NCBI GenBank assembly: GCA_027682925.1 | Contig: JAQCYU010000006.1 | Span: 1-64,000 of the forward strand | DNA from: Coriobacteriaceae bacterium AF45-21 | GTDB lineage: Bacteria > Actinomycetota > Coriobacteriia > Coriobacteriales > Coriobacteriaceae | Reading direction: 5' to 3' | Length of the DNA: 64,000 nt | Part shown: positions 43,467 through 52,699 of the stretch, piece after piece | Numbering within the stretch: position 1 is the first letter of the stretch | Layout: each line of letters opens with the position of its first letter | The notes under the pieces: model-generated | Told to the model about the DNA's origin: nothing | Databases searched by the model: none | What the model saw: only the letters and a program-made list of their open reading frames with translations | Position numbers and translations under genes: made by a program

Positions 43467-44850
43467 ATGACGGATCAGGAAACGCCCGAGCGCGCGCATG
43501 TGACGGCCGATGATATCGAGGCCGCCAACGACCTTATCGACTTTATCGAGGCATGCCCCAGCATGTTCCATACGGCGGCGACCATTATGGCCGAGCTCGA
43601 CGAGGCGGGCTTTACCTATCTGCCCGAGAATGCGGCGTGGGACATCGAGCCGGGCGGGCGTTATTACACGCAGCGCAACACCTCGAGCGTTGTTGCCTTT
43701 AAGGTGGGCGAGGACCTGGCCGCGACGTGGGGCGAGGACGGCGTTGCCGGCGACTACCATTTTCAGCTGACGGCGTCGCACAGCGACTCGCCGACGTTTA
43801 AGGTCAAGGCCGTGCCCGAGCTCGACGGCGCGGGCGAGACGCTGCGCCTGAACACCGAGCCTACGGCGGCATGATCGACTACACCTGGTTCGACCGTCCG
43901 CTGGCACTCGCGGGCCGCGTGCTGGTACGCGAGGGCGACCGTATTGAGAGCCGCCTGCTTTCCACCGAGCGCGAGGTCGCTATTATCCCGAGCCTTGCCA
44001 TCCATATGAATCGTGGCGTTAATGAGGCTTTGCGCCCAACCGCGCCGTCGACCTGTGCCCGCTCATCAGCGCCGGCGAGCTTAAGCAGGGCGACTTTGAT
44101 GCCCTGATCGCCGAAGAGCTGGATGTTGAGCCCGAGCAGATCCTGGGTCGCGACCTGTTCCTGGTCAACCGCCAGGATGCGCGCATTTGGGGCTGGGCCG
44201 ACGAGTTTATCTCGACGCCCAAGCTCGACGACCTGGCTTGCGCCTACACCTCGCTGCAGGCATTTTTGGGTGCTGAGAACGCGCACGACGTTTCGGTCTT
44301 CTGCTGCTTCGATAACGAGGAAGTTGGCTCCGAGACCAAGCAGGGAGCCATGTCGACGTTCTTGGCCGATGCGCTGCGCCGCATCAACGGATCGCTGGGC
44401 TTTGACGACGAGTCGTACCATCGCGCACTTGCCGCCTCGATGCTCGTGAGCTGCGACAACGCGCATGCCGTGCACCCCAACCACGCCGAGAAGTGCGATG
44501 CCCGCAATCAGGTGGTGCTCAACGGCGGCATCGTCATCAAGGAAGCCGCCAACCAGCACTACTGCACCGATGCCTTTAGTCGCGCGGTGTTCCAGGCCAT
44601 CTGCGATGACGCTGACGTACCCACGCAGGCCTTCGCCAACAAGAGCGATATGGCGGGTGGCTCCACGCTCGGCAACCTGTCGAACATGCAGGCGAGCATG
44701 CATGCCGTGGATGTGGGCCTGCCGCAGCTGGCCATGCACTCAAGCTACGAGACCGGCGGCGTGCGCGACGTGATGTACGCCATCCGCGCCCTCACGGCTT
44801 TCTACGAGCGCAACCTAACCATCAACGGCGCCGAAAGCGTGGAGCTCTAA
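43467..44850 (+). pseudogene. M18 family aspartyl aminopeptidase (two frameshifts)
   Basis: ATG at 43467 follows AAAGGGGAG. Three frame segments together give a protein of about 460 residues. One base is missing near 43862 (CC for CCC, restoring NTEPYGGMIDYTWFDRPL) and one near 44027 (GG for GGG, restoring GFAPNRAVDLCPL). Metal-binding features are present: ASHSDSPTFKVK, LDDLACAY, CCFDNEEVGSETKQGA and a final MHSSYETGG. The enzyme releases N-terminal acidic or hydrophobic residues from peptides in the cytoplasm. Confidence 0.82.
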
Positions 44851-44886
44851 AACCTACCAAAAGGGGATGTTAATTTTGGTAGGTTT
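44850..44886 (+). repeat. GGGACAG-type hairpin, family E copy 5 (variant)
   Basis: Perfect 13-bp arms AAACCTACCAAAA/TTTTGGTAGGTTT with an 11-base loop GGGGATGTTAA and the family tail TTATCTGGGCGAATG. Both arms changed together from TGCC to TACC, so pairing is conserved. It begins inside the aminopeptidase stop codon. Confidence 0.82.
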
Positions 44887-44935
44887 TATCTGGGCGAATG
44901 CAAAGGGTGAAACCGAACTAGATCGGTGATACGTG

Positions 44936-44969
44936 GCCGCCGAGGTGCAGTGCGCCTCGGCGGCTTTTT
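44936..44969 (+). terminator. Intrinsic terminator
   Basis: GCCGCCGAGG and CCTCGGCGGC arms followed by TTTTT; ends the aminopeptidase transcript. Confidence 0.85.
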
Positions 44970-45064
44970 GTGTGCAGAGTACGGCTAATGCTTATAAATG
45001 CTATACATGCTTTACGTATCTACCATAGAGTTTTATGATAGTTTTGAAGTATTAAGGAGGGGTC

Positions 45065-45444
45065 ATGACCACAACAGCCGCTCAGATCAACGTGCGTCTC
45101 GATGCCGATCTTAAAAGGAGTGGGGACGCCGCTCTTTCCAGGGCCGGTATGACGCCGAGTCAAGCGGTGCGAGCGCTCTGGCAGCTTGCAGCGTCGCTGG
45201 CCGATCGCCCCGGTGCGCTCGAGGATATCCTTCTGCCAGTCGTGCCCGGACGGAACAGCGCGAGCGCGAAAAGGCCGCCAAACGCAAACTCGAACTCATC
45301 GATCAAGGATCGAAGCTGTTCGCTGCCGCTTGCCATGAGTCGGGAATCGATATGATCAGGGCTCAGCCATCGGACGACGAAGAGCTCAAACGGAATGCCT
45401 ATGCGGATCGCTATGGCGAGGAGATGAGCTGGCTCTATGAGTGA
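45065..45444 (+). pseudogene. RelB/DinJ-type antitoxin (frameshifted)
   Basis: ATG at 45065 follows AAGGAGG. The N-terminus is the ribbon-helix-helix of the RelB/DinJ family (INVRLDADLKRSGDAALSRAGMTPSQAVRALW). The frame breaks near 45253, and one added base joins it to a basic helix EREKAAKRKLELI and an acidic tail ending GEEMSWLYE at 45444. The restored antitoxin of about 126 residues overlaps the PIN toxin start by eight bases, typical of toxin-antitoxin operons. Confidence 0.72.
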
Positions 45445-45928
45445 GGCTCCAAAGCGCATCTTGGTTGACACCAATGTGTGGCTCGATTACTTCATTCCCT
45501 CACGACGTGGTCGTTCGGTGGCGATTGAGTTTTTACGCGATGCATGCACGGCGCAGGTGGATTTGCTGTATGCGGTGACATCGTCCAAAGACCTGTTCTA
45601 TTTGATTTCAAGCGAACATAAGGCATGGTATCGGCGCGAGCATGGCTCACTGTCCCAAGATGCCGCCATGGCGGCGACATCACTTGCATGGGATTGCCTT
45701 GACGTGTTGTCGCAACTTGCCACGCCGGTACCCTGCAACCTGAGTGACATATGGATGGCGAGCAAGCAGCGTAATCTCCATAGCGATTACGAAGACGATT
45801 TAATCATCGCTGCGGCAATGCGCGCAAAGGCAGATCTCCTGGTCACCAACGATGCCAAACTCTGTTCACACGCACCCGTTGCAGCAATGAGCGTAGAAGA
45901 CGCAAAGAATTACTTAGCAACGCTCTAG
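45437..45928 (+). CDS. PIN-domain ribonuclease toxin
   Basis: The 163-residue protein has the PIN fold acids: Asp in ILVDTNVWLDYF near residue 11, an acidic pair in SDYEDDLIIAAAM near residue 118 and Asp in LLVTNDAKL. It should cleave RNA when not bound by its antitoxin. Its start lies inside the last codons of a RelB/DinJ-type antitoxin, so the pair forms a type II module. PIN toxins more often pair with VapB, Phd or AbrB-type antitoxins, so this is a mixed pair. Confidence 0.8.
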   Translation: MSEAPKRILVDTNVWLDYFIPSRRGRSVAIEFLRDACTAQVDLLYAVTSSKDLFYLISSEHKAWYRREHGSLSQDAAMAATSLAWDCLDVLSQLATPVPCNLSDIWMASKQRNLHSDYEDDLIIAAAMRAKADLLVTNDAKLCSHAPVAAMSVEDAKNYLATL

Positions 45929-45944
45929 CAATTTGAAGAACTCG

Positions 45945-46023
45945 CAGGTCGAACAAAAGTCAGCGAATGCCCCCAGGCAGGGCCGCGCCAGCCAGTCCCT
46001 ACAGGTCGAACAAAAGTCAGCGA
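45945..46023 (+). repeat. 22-bp direct repeat
   Basis: GGTCGAACAAAAGTCAGCGA (with two further matching bases) occurs at 45945-45966 and 46002-46023, 57 bases apart, between the PIN gene and the dehydrogenase gene. Confidence 0.7.
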
Positions 46024-46059
46024 GAGCCCGTCTGGGCGAGTAAGGTGCCTTGAAACAAG

Positions 46060-46163
46060 GCGGCATTGACCTTCTGGTCATGCCGCCGAAGTTGAAAGGC
46101 AGATTGCCGCTCTGGCGGGCTCGCAGCGTCGAGGGGTTCCGGCGTTTGGCAAAACGCCGGAAC
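46060..46163. terminator. Two hairpins between convergent genes
   Basis: GGCGGCATTGACC pairs with GGTCATGCCGCC (46060-46087, one bulge), and GTTCCGGCGTTT pairs with AAACGCCGGAAC (46136-46163). They separate the PIN-toxin and dehydrogenase genes. Neither has a clear T-run. Confidence 0.45.
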
Positions 46164-46165
46164 AA

Positions 46166-47101
46166 TTAGTGCTCGATCCAGCAGCGCAGGGTTTCACCGG
46201 CCTGCAGGTGACGCAGATTCTCCGCGGCGATGTCGACGACGTTGTTGAGCGTGGCTGCCAGGTGGAACCAGCCGGAGACGTGCGGCGTGATGAGCATGTT
46301 GGGCGCATCCCACAGGGGGCTTGTCGCGGGCAGCGGTTCGGGGTCGGTGACGTCGACCGCGGCGCCGGCGAGATGTCCCGACTCCAGAGCGGCGACCAAG
46401 TCATCGGTGACCACAAGGTCGCCGCGGCCGCCGTTGGCAAAGAAGGCACCTGGTTTCATCGCGGCAAAGAACTCGGCGTTCGCCAGACCGCGGGTCTCGG
46501 GCGTGCTCGGCATAAAGGATGCGACGATGTCGGCCTCTGCCAGGCGCTCAGGTAGGGCGTCCATGCCGTCCATGTCCTCAAACACAATGGGGTAGACGAG
46601 TGGATGGCGCTTGATGCCGCGGACGTGCGCGCCCATGCCGCGGCAGAGCGTGGCAAAGTGACCGCCGATATCGCCCGCGCCCAGCACCAGCACGTTGGCG
46701 TTTTTGAGCGAGGTAACTGGCCCCAAATCCTCCCAGCGATGTTCGCGCTGCAAGTCGTGATAGCCGGGCAGGCGCTTCATCATGGAAAGGACCATGGCAA
46801 ACATGTGCTCGCTCACGGCCTGGCCGTAGGCGCCCACCGAGCAAGACAGTTTGGCGTCGGCTGGCACGGTGCCGGCAGCCAAGTAATCGTCATAGCCCGC
46901 GGTCTGTAGTTGCAGCAGCTGGAGGTGCTCGCATGCGGTAAGTAGGGCAGGGTCTATGTTGCCCAAGATCACGTCGGCGTTGGCGACTTGTTCGCGCGTG
47001 ATAGCGTCGGCGCTCGTGTAGATAAAGTCCTCGCCCGGAGCGCTCGACTCAAGAATTGCGCGATGGCGGTCGTTGACGGGCAGCAAAACCAAGATGTTCA
47101 C
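46166..47101 (-). CDS. D-isomer-specific 2-hydroxyacid dehydrogenase
   Basis: The 311-residue NAD-dependent enzyme has the dinucleotide loop VLGAGDIG near residue 140, an SFMPSTPETRGL segment, NGGRGDLV containing the substrate Arg, and a TPHVSGW motif with the catalytic His. Translation starts at GTG (complement of 47099-47101) behind AAAGGA; a longer frame upstream only reads through a hairpin element. It should reduce a 2-keto acid; the substrate is not evident. Confidence 0.85.
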   Translation of the reverse strand: MNILVLLPVNDRHRAILESSAPGEDFIYTSADAITREQVANADVILGNIDPALLTACEHLQLLQLQTAGYDDYLAAGTVPADAKLSCSVGAYGQAVSEHMFAMVLSMMKRLPGYHDLQREHRWEDLGPVTSLKNANVLVLGAGDIGGHFATLCRGMGAHVRGIKRHPLVYPIVFEDMDGMDALPERLAEADIVASFMPSTPETRGLANAEFFAAMKPGAFFANGGRGDLVVTDDLVAALESGHLAGAAVDVTDPEPLPATSPLWDAPNMLITPHVSGWFHLAATLNNVVDIAAENLRHLQAGETLRCWIEH

Positions 47102-47120
47102 AAGCAGTCCTTTCCGCTTG

Positions 47121-47155
47121 ACCCGCCAAAAAGGGACAGGTTTATTTTGGCGGGT
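47121..47155 (+). repeat. GGGACAG-loop hairpin, family E copy 6
   Basis: Perfect 11-bp arms ACCCGCCAAAA/TTTTGGCGGGT with loop AGGGACAGGTTTA. The arms carry a compensated change (CC/GG) relative to other copies. It lies just upstream of the dehydrogenase start on the opposite strand. Confidence 0.82.
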
Positions 47156-47175
47156 TTTATCAGGCAAAACGTTCA

Positions 47176-47222
47176 AACAAAAACGCCGGATGCTAGACGA
47201 GCGTGCCCGTCAGCATCCGGCG
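47176..47222 (-). terminator. Terminator after map
   Basis: On the minus strand CGCCGGATGCT and AGCATCCGGCG arms are followed by TTTTTGTTTG. Confidence 0.8.
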
Positions 47223-47231
47223 CATCCACGG

Positions 47232-48119
47232 CTACCAGCTCAGCAGCTCGTAGCCGTCCTCGGTCACCACGAGCTGTACCTCGCACTGGGCCGAATCGCT
47301 GCCGTCCTTGGTGCGCACGCACCAACCGTCACCCTTGCTAATCTTGATGTCGGGCGCTCCGGCGTTGACCATGGGCTCGATGGTAAAGACCATGCCCGGA
47401 GCCATGATGGTGTCTACATCGGGCGCCTCGGTGGTAAAGCCCACAAACGGGTCCTCGTGGAACTCCTTACCGATGCCGTGTCCGCCGTACTCGCGCACCA
47501 CGCTAAAGCCGGCGTCCTCGACCGTCTTTTGCACGGCCTCGGCCATCACGGATAGCGGCAGCCACGGCTTGACGGCCGCCAGACCCGCCTCCACGCTGGC
47601 GCGGGTGACGTCGACCAGGCGCTGGCGCTCGGCCGAGACTTCGCCGATGCAGAACATACGGCTCGAGTCGCTAAAGTAGCCGTCCAAGATCGTGGAGCAG
47701 TCCACGTTGATGATGTCGCCCTCGTGCAGCACGTCCGTATCGCAGGGGATACCGTGGCAGACCACGTCGTTGATCGAGGTGCACACGCTCTTGGGATAGC
47801 CCTCGTAGTTGAGGTCGGCCGGCGTGCCACCGTGCTCGACGGTGTAGTCGTAGATCATCTGGTCGATCTGGTTGGTGGTCATGCCCGCGGCGATGTGCTC
47901 GCCCACGTAGTCGAGCACGCCTACGTTGATGGCGGCCGAACGCTTGATGCCCTCGATATCGGCGGGCGTCTTGTAGAGCGTGCGGGGCAGAACCTCCCAG
48001 CCCTCTTCCCACAGGCGCTCGAGGCGCTCGTCGAAGGCGCTGTGGCATTTCTTATATTTTTTGCCGCTGCCGCACCAGCAAGCGTCGTTGCGGCCGGGCA
48101 CGGGTCCATTGTCAAACAT
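47232..48119 (-). CDS. map: Methionine aminopeptidase with SEC-C zinc motif
   Basis: The 295-residue enzyme removes N-terminal Met from new proteins. Metal and catalytic residues are in CHGIP, NVDCSTILDGYFSD, GGHGIGKEFHEDP, FTIEPM and AQCEVQ. Residues 13-25 (CWCGSGKKYKKCH) are a SEC-C zinc motif, seen in type Ic enzymes and thought to aid ribosome docking. ATG (complement of 48117-48119) follows AAAGGAAG. A terminator follows the stop. Confidence 0.92.
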   Translation of the reverse strand: MFDNGPVPGRNDACWCGSGKKYKKCHSAFDERLERLWEEGWEVLPRTLYKTPADIEGIKRSAAINVGVLDYVGEHIAAGMTTNQIDQMIYDYTVEHGGTPADLNYEGYPKSVCTSINDVVCHGIPCDTDVLHEGDIINVDCSTILDGYFSDSSRMFCIGEVSAERQRLVDVTRASVEAGLAAVKPWLPLSVMAEAVQKTVEDAGFSVVREYGGHGIGKEFHEDPFVGFTTEAPDVDTIMAPGMVFTIEPMVNAGAPDIKISKGDGWCVRTKDGSDSAQCEVQLVVTEDGYELLSW

Positions 48120-48193
48120 GGCTAACTTCCTTTCATTCGCAGCTAGTATAGCCCACCCCATCAGCCAAGTACCGGGTAGTCTGTGCGGTTCTG

Positions 48194-48976
48194 CTAGTAG
48201 CTCACCTGGCAGGGGATGCCGAGCGCGCGCACGCGTGCGGCGATTGTGTCGAGCACCACGGGCGCTGCTTTGGCAAGGCCGGCGACCGGTGTCTCGCGCG
48301 CCACCGTGTAGATGGTCGCCTCCTGCGGGCGAATGCGCTCGAGTGCCGCGAGCCAAGGGCCGACGTACGCTTCACCAGTGTTATCGAGGGACTTGCCCTG
48401 GTACTCGCCGTTCAAAAAGATCGTCTGGATAATAACGTGGCCGTTAAAGCTCGCGAACGTCTCGATCTGGTGCTCGACGTCGTAGGGGCCAACGGGCTGG
48501 TCGAGCAGCTGGATAAACGCCGGGTCGACGGTATCGAACTTAAGAATGTTGTCGTCGACCATCATGAGCGCGTCGTGCACTTCGGGACGGTCGGCGCGCG
48601 TGCCGTTGGAGAGCACGGCGATCTTGGAGTTTGGGGCAAGCTCGTCGCGCAGCGCGACGGCGCCGGCGATGGCCTGCGGAAACTCCGGTGCGGCGGTGGG
48701 CTCGCCGTTGCCTGCGAAGGTGATCACATCGGGGAGCTCGCCCTCGGCTGCCATCTCGCGCAGCTTTGCCTCGAGCGCGTCGAGTACCACGGTAGCCGTG
48801 TTGTACGGCTCATGGCAGGGGCGTTCGGCGTTGAGGCCGTTTTCGCAGTAAATGCAGTCGAACGTGCAGATTTTGCCGCTGGCCGGCATCATGTTGACGC
48901 CGAGCGAGAGACCAAGGCGACGGCTGCGAACGGGCCCAAAGATGGGGCTTGCATTCAAAAACGTAGACATAGGCAT
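48194..48976 (-). CDS. Radical SAM protein
   Basis: The 260-residue protein has the iron-sulfur motif CTFDCIYCE (CxxxCxxC) near residue 37, a FAGNGEPTAAPEF segment like GGEP and a VLSNGT strand. Start ATG (complement of 48974-48976) follows GAGGAG. The overall pattern (GPVRSRRLGLSLG) resembles the MoaA/NifB-like radical SAM family that includes Fe-S oxidoreductases of unknown reaction. The neighbours do not indicate a substrate. Confidence 0.8.
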   Translation of the reverse strand: MPMSTFLNASPIFGPVRSRRLGLSLGVNMMPASGKICTFDCIYCENGLNAERPCHEPYNTATVVLDALEAKLREMAAEGELPDVITFAGNGEPTAAPEFPQAIAGAVALRDELAPNSKIAVLSNGTRADRPEVHDALMMVDDNILKFDTVDPAFIQLLDQPVGPYDVEHQIETFASFNGHVIIQTIFLNGEYQGKSLDNTGEAYVGPWLAALERIRPQEATIYTVARETPVAGLAKAAPVVLDTIAARVRALGIPCQVSY

Positions 48977-49195
48977 ATGCTCCTCAAGACAATTGTGCCT
49001 AAGCATAGCATCGGCTCCAAAGCAAGGTGCGGGCTCTTGCTTTACAAGTTTCGTTTTTTCACGTCGCTCATTATGCCGTGCCATGAAAAGCCTCGGGTCG
49101 GGTAAAGTTAATCTGTTAACAAGGCGTAAGGCAATACGGGTCCATCCAACCGCACTGACGTGCAACCGGATGAGCGTTGATGATGGGGGCACAAC

Positions 49196-49993
49196 ATGGA
49201 TTTTACGGTCGAGAATGCGGGCACCACGATTGCCTGTCGCGAATATGCCGGCCCGGATGTGTCGCCTGATACTCCTGCCTTGGTGTGCGTGCACGGCGCT
49301 TGTGTCGACGGCACATTTTTCGACGGTATCGCTTGTGAGCTCAGCCGCAACTACCGCGTAATTGCCTACGACCGCCGCGGCTGCGGTGGCAGCAGCGATG
49401 CGGCAGACGGCAGCTATGATCTTGCCGCTCAGGCCGCCGACCTGCAAGCCGTGATCGAACACGTTGGCGCTCCGGCAAATGTGCTTGCGCACAGCGCCGG
49501 TACGTTGGTGGCGCTGGAGCTTCTCCGCACCGAACCCCATCTCGTCGCCCGTACGATTCTGCATGAGCCGGCTGTGTCGGCCGAAGGCGTCGGTATGGGC
49601 GCAGCTCCGGTTTTGCTCGATATGATTGCGACTGGAAAGGTTTCAAGGGCGCTCCGGCTTTTCTTGGGAGCCCTCGGCGACTTGGACCCCGAGGCTCCTG
49701 GGACGACCGAAGCGGAAGTCAAACATGCCCTGCGCAATGGTCGTTGCTTTATGGCGAACGAATACGGGATTACTATGACCTGCGTTCCCGATTGGAATAG
49801 CGTTCGCGCGTCAAAAACGGTGGCCGCCGTGCTCCTGGGCGAGCTCTCGATTGGCACGCCCCGCGAGGCTGGTACGCGAGCGGCTGCCGAATATCTCGAT
49901 TGCCCTCTCGTGACGATCCCGGGCGCGCATAACGGTCTGCGCGATCGCCCGGCAGCGGCTGCCCGGGCTGTCCGTGGCATCCTGGGGCTCTAA
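49196..49993 (+). CDS. Alpha/beta-fold hydrolase
   Basis: The 265-residue protein has the nucleophile elbow AHSAG near residue 100, the oxyanion strand VCVHGACVDG near residue 26 and YDRRGCGGS. A catalytic His is plausible in IPGAHNGLRD near the C-terminus. Substrate unknown; esterase or lactonase-like activity is likely. It stands alone. GATGGGGG precedes the ATG. Confidence 0.82.
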   Translation: MDFTVENAGTTIACREYAGPDVSPDTPALVCVHGACVDGTFFDGIACELSRNYRVIAYDRRGCGGSSDAADGSYDLAAQAADLQAVIEHVGAPANVLAHSAGTLVALELLRTEPHLVARTILHEPAVSAEGVGMGAAPVLLDMIATGKVSRALRLFLGALGDLDPEAPGTTEAEVKHALRNGRCFMANEYGITMTCVPDWNSVRASKTVAAVLLGELSIGTPREAGTRAAAEYLDCPLVTIPGAHNGLRDRPAAAARAVRGILGL

Positions 49994-50204
49994 CACCCGC
50001 AATGGCCAAAGCAGGCTTCACCCGAAAACGTTTCGGCCGTGTTAACAAATGTGCTCAAAACCTCACGTCTGCGACTTCAATCGCGCCGCCTGCCAACTCA
50101 TAAAAATGTAACAGCATTCACGTACTTACCTGCATCGACAAGGTGTTACCCTTGTAGCATTTGGAACCCACCGCTACCATGCGAAACTATCGAAAGGGCC
50201 CCAT

Positions 50205-52088
50205 ATGCTCAATAATCACGAGGTCAATCTAACCGACGAGGAGGCTACCGCTGAGGTCGCCCGTGTCGCGAAGACCTACCCCGTGGTGCGTTTGCTGTCT
50301 TTCGATCAGATTAAGGGCGATCCTAACTGCTTGCTCGCCGGCGAACGGTGTCCCTGTCTGCGTCAGTCAAGTCTTGAAGCCTTGGCGGCGGGTTCCGATG
50401 AGGTGTCGGAACGGCTGCTCAACGATGGCGTTGAGTACCGCGCTCGCCTGCGCTCTTTGATGGTTGAGGGCGAGCCTCACGTTCTGCTGATGGTGCGTCC
50501 GATTGATGAGCGGGAGGCCGCAGAAGAGGACCTTGTCTACACCGACGTGCTGACGAGCGTGCGCAATCGCCGATATTACGAGGAAAAGCTTCGTAGCGCC
50601 CGTATGCAGGCCGGCGTGGCCATGATCGACCTTGATGATTTTAGGGCCTTCAACGATACGTATGGCCGCCATGCCGGCGACCTTGCGCTCGGTGCTGTAG
50701 CGACGGCCATACGCAGCGGTGTTCGTTCGACTGACGAGCTTGTGCGTTTTGGCTGCGATAAGTTTGTGGCCGTCATGCCCAATATTCCCTCTGATGACTT
50801 TGCCCGTCGCCTGCGTCAAGTATCCGATGCCGTTCATTCCACGATTATTCCGGGGCATGAGCGCGTTAGCTTGACGGCATGCGTTGGTGGCGTTCGCATT
50901 AATGGCGAAACGGTCGATGAGGGTGTTAGCCAGGCTGTCCAGTTATTGAGCCGCGCTAAGGCAAAAGCCGGTACGGTCGTGACCGACGCCGATTCCATCG
51001 AGGCTTTCCAAAGCGAAAAGCCTTTGGTGCTTATTGTCGATGACTCCGAGATGAACCGAGTCATTCTCAACGAGATGCTCAAGGACGAGTATTGCATCCT
51101 CGAGGCCGACAACGGTCGTACGGCACTCGACATGGTCGACCGCTATGGCGATGAGTTGTCGCTCGTGCTGCTGGATATTGTCATGCCGGGCATAAGCGGC
51201 TTTGAGGTACTGGCCGATCTGTCGCGCCGATCGGGCATCGACAATCTGCCTGTCATCATGATTTCGAGTGAAGATTCCGATGATATGGTCCTGCGCGCGT
51301 ACGAGCTGGGCGCCTCAGACTATATCAACCGCCCGTTTGACTCCCGTATCGTGCGCCGCCGCGTAAACAACACCATCCGCCTGTACGCCAAACAGCGCCG
51401 CCTGACGAGCCTGCTGTCCCAGCAGTACAACGAGCGCGTCAAGAACAGTCGCATGCTCATCGACATCATGGCTGGCGTCATGGAGCTTCGCAACGGCGAG
51501 AGCGGCAGGCACGTTACGAACATCGAGAAGCTGACCGAGCTGCTGCTTGGCTGTCTGGTCCAGCGTAGCGGCACGATCTTCCTCGACAATGAGGAACGCT
51601 CCACGATCGCCCTGGCTTCGGCGCTGCACGATATCGGCAAGATGTCGATTGACGATGCGATTCTCAACAAGCCCGGACGCCTTACGCCCGAGGAGTTCGA
51701 GATCATGAAGACGCATACCACGATCGGCGCCGATATGCTGCTTGAGCTGGGTAGCCATCACGCCGGCAATGCGCTTATGGAATATGCGTACCAGATTGCG
51801 CGTTGGCATCACGAGCGCTGGGACGGCAAGGGTTATCCCGATGGCCTCAAGGGCGACGATATCCCCATCGCCGCGCAGGTGGTTTCGGTGGCCGACGTGT
51901 ACGATGCACTGACGAGTGTGCGCGTGTACAAGGACGCTATCCCGCACGAGGAGGCAATCCAGATGATCCTGGACGGTAAGTGCGGCACCTTTAACCCGCT
52001 GCTGCTCGATTGCCTGCTCGAGGTGCAAGACCAAATTGCCGAGACGTTGGCACGCCCCGCCGACGTCGTCGCGTTTCCCACGATTTAG
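50205..52088 (+). CDS. GGDEF-like / REC / HD-GYP signalling protein
   Basis: The 627-residue soluble protein has three parts. Residues 105-265 are a GGDEF-like domain whose signature reads RFGCDKF (183-187 GCDKF instead of GGDEF), so it is probably not an active diguanylate cyclase. Residues 273-395 are a receiver domain with D279-D280, phospho-acceptor D324 and S354; the usual Lys is R376. Residues 415-620 are an HD-GYP phosphodiesterase with H475-D476 in HDIGKM and HHERWDGKGYPDG. It may hydrolyse c-di-GMP or a related dinucleotide under phosphorelay control. The Hpt gene follows 24 bases later. Confidence 0.87.
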   Translation: MLNNHEVNLTDEEATAEVARVAKTYPVVRLLSFDQIKGDPNCLLAGERCPCLRQSSLEALAAGSDEVSERLLNDGVEYRARLRSLMVEGEPHVLLMVRPIDEREAAEEDLVYTDVLTSVRNRRYYEEKLRSARMQAGVAMIDLDDFRAFNDTYGRHAGDLALGAVATAIRSGVRSTDELVRFGCDKFVAVMPNIPSDDFARRLRQVSDAVHSTIIPGHERVSLTACVGGVRINGETVDEGVSQAVQLLSRAKAKAGTVVTDADSIEAFQSEKPLVLIVDDSEMNRVILNEMLKDEYCILEADNGRTALDMVDRYGDELSLVLLDIVMPGISGFEVLADLSRRSGIDNLPVIMISSEDSDDMVLRAYELGASDYINRPFDSRIVRRRVNNTIRLYAKQRRLTSLLSQQYNERVKNSRMLIDIMAGVMELRNGESGRHVTNIEKLTELLLGCLVQRSGTIFLDNEERSTIALASALHDIGKMSIDDAILNKPGRLTPEEFEIMKTHTTIGADMLLELGSHHAGNALMEYAYQIARWHHERWDGKGYPDGLKGDDIPIAAQVVSVADVYDALTSVRVYKDAIPHEEAIQMILDGKCGTFNPLLLDCLLEVQDQIAETLARPADVVAFPTI

Positions 52089-52112
52089 TTTGACCAAAGG
52101 AGTTTTTAATCC

Positions 52113-52469
52113 ATGATTTCCATGCGTGAGGCGTATGAGAAGATCGGCGCTAATTATGACGATGCGTGCGCTCGGCTGATGGGCGAGGAAATGCTTGCCC
52201 GCTTTGCCCTCAAGTTTTTGGATGACGAGAGCATGGACAAGCTGGAGGCTGCCATGGCGGCAGGAGACGCCAAGAGTGCGTTTATGGCAGCGCACACGCT
52301 CAAGGGTGTGAGCCAGAACCTGGGATTCAACAATCTGTACGAGCCGGCGGTCGTGGTGACGGAAGCGCTGCGCGGCGCCGATGCCGTTGACGGCGCTCGC
52401 GAGGGAATGCATGCGCTGCAGCAGCAATATGCGGCTACGATGTCGGCCTTACGCGAGGCGGCAGAATAA
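52113..52469 (+). CDS. Hpt phosphotransfer protein
   Basis: The 118-residue helical protein has the Hpt phospho-histidine motif AAHTLKGVSQNLG with H61, preceded by a helix typical of the four-helix bundle. ATG follows AAAGGAG. It is in operon with the HD-GYP receiver protein and should relay phosphate to D324 of that protein or from it. No hybrid histidine kinase is in the window, so the donor lies elsewhere. Confidence 0.85.
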   Translation: MISMREAYEKIGANYDDACARLMGEEMLARFALKFLDDESMDKLEAAMAAGDAKSAFMAAHTLKGVSQNLGFNNLYEPAVVVTEALRGADAVDGAREGMHALQQQYAATMSALREAAE

Positions 52470-52493
52470 GGGCTTACGAGCTTTGATGACTAT

Positions 52494-52557
52494 GAGAGTG
52501 GATAATCTCCCGTTTTTGGCCCCGTGGTGGCCTCAAAGTGGGAGATTATCCACTCTC
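52494..52557. repeat. Inverted repeat, family B copy 2
   Basis: Perfect 18-bp arms GAGAGTGGATAATCTCCC (52494-52511) and its complement (52540-52557) with a 28-base centre. It begins 24 bases after the Hpt stop. Confidence 0.8.
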
Positions 52558-52699
52558 GTTCGGTAAGTGTCCTAAAATCCACGCTCACCCCTTCGGATTA
52601 GTAAATGGCCTATGCGTACCGGCTGGGCTTTCCACATGCAATCCATATCGTTGTTCGATAAACTATTCCGATAACGATAGAGTCAACGAGGGTGAGTGT

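Noticed and set aside
47102..47176. Longer N-terminus for the hydroxyacid dehydrogenase
   Set aside because: The extension only translates the family E hairpin; GTG at 47101 has a ribosome site and starts at the conserved first strand.
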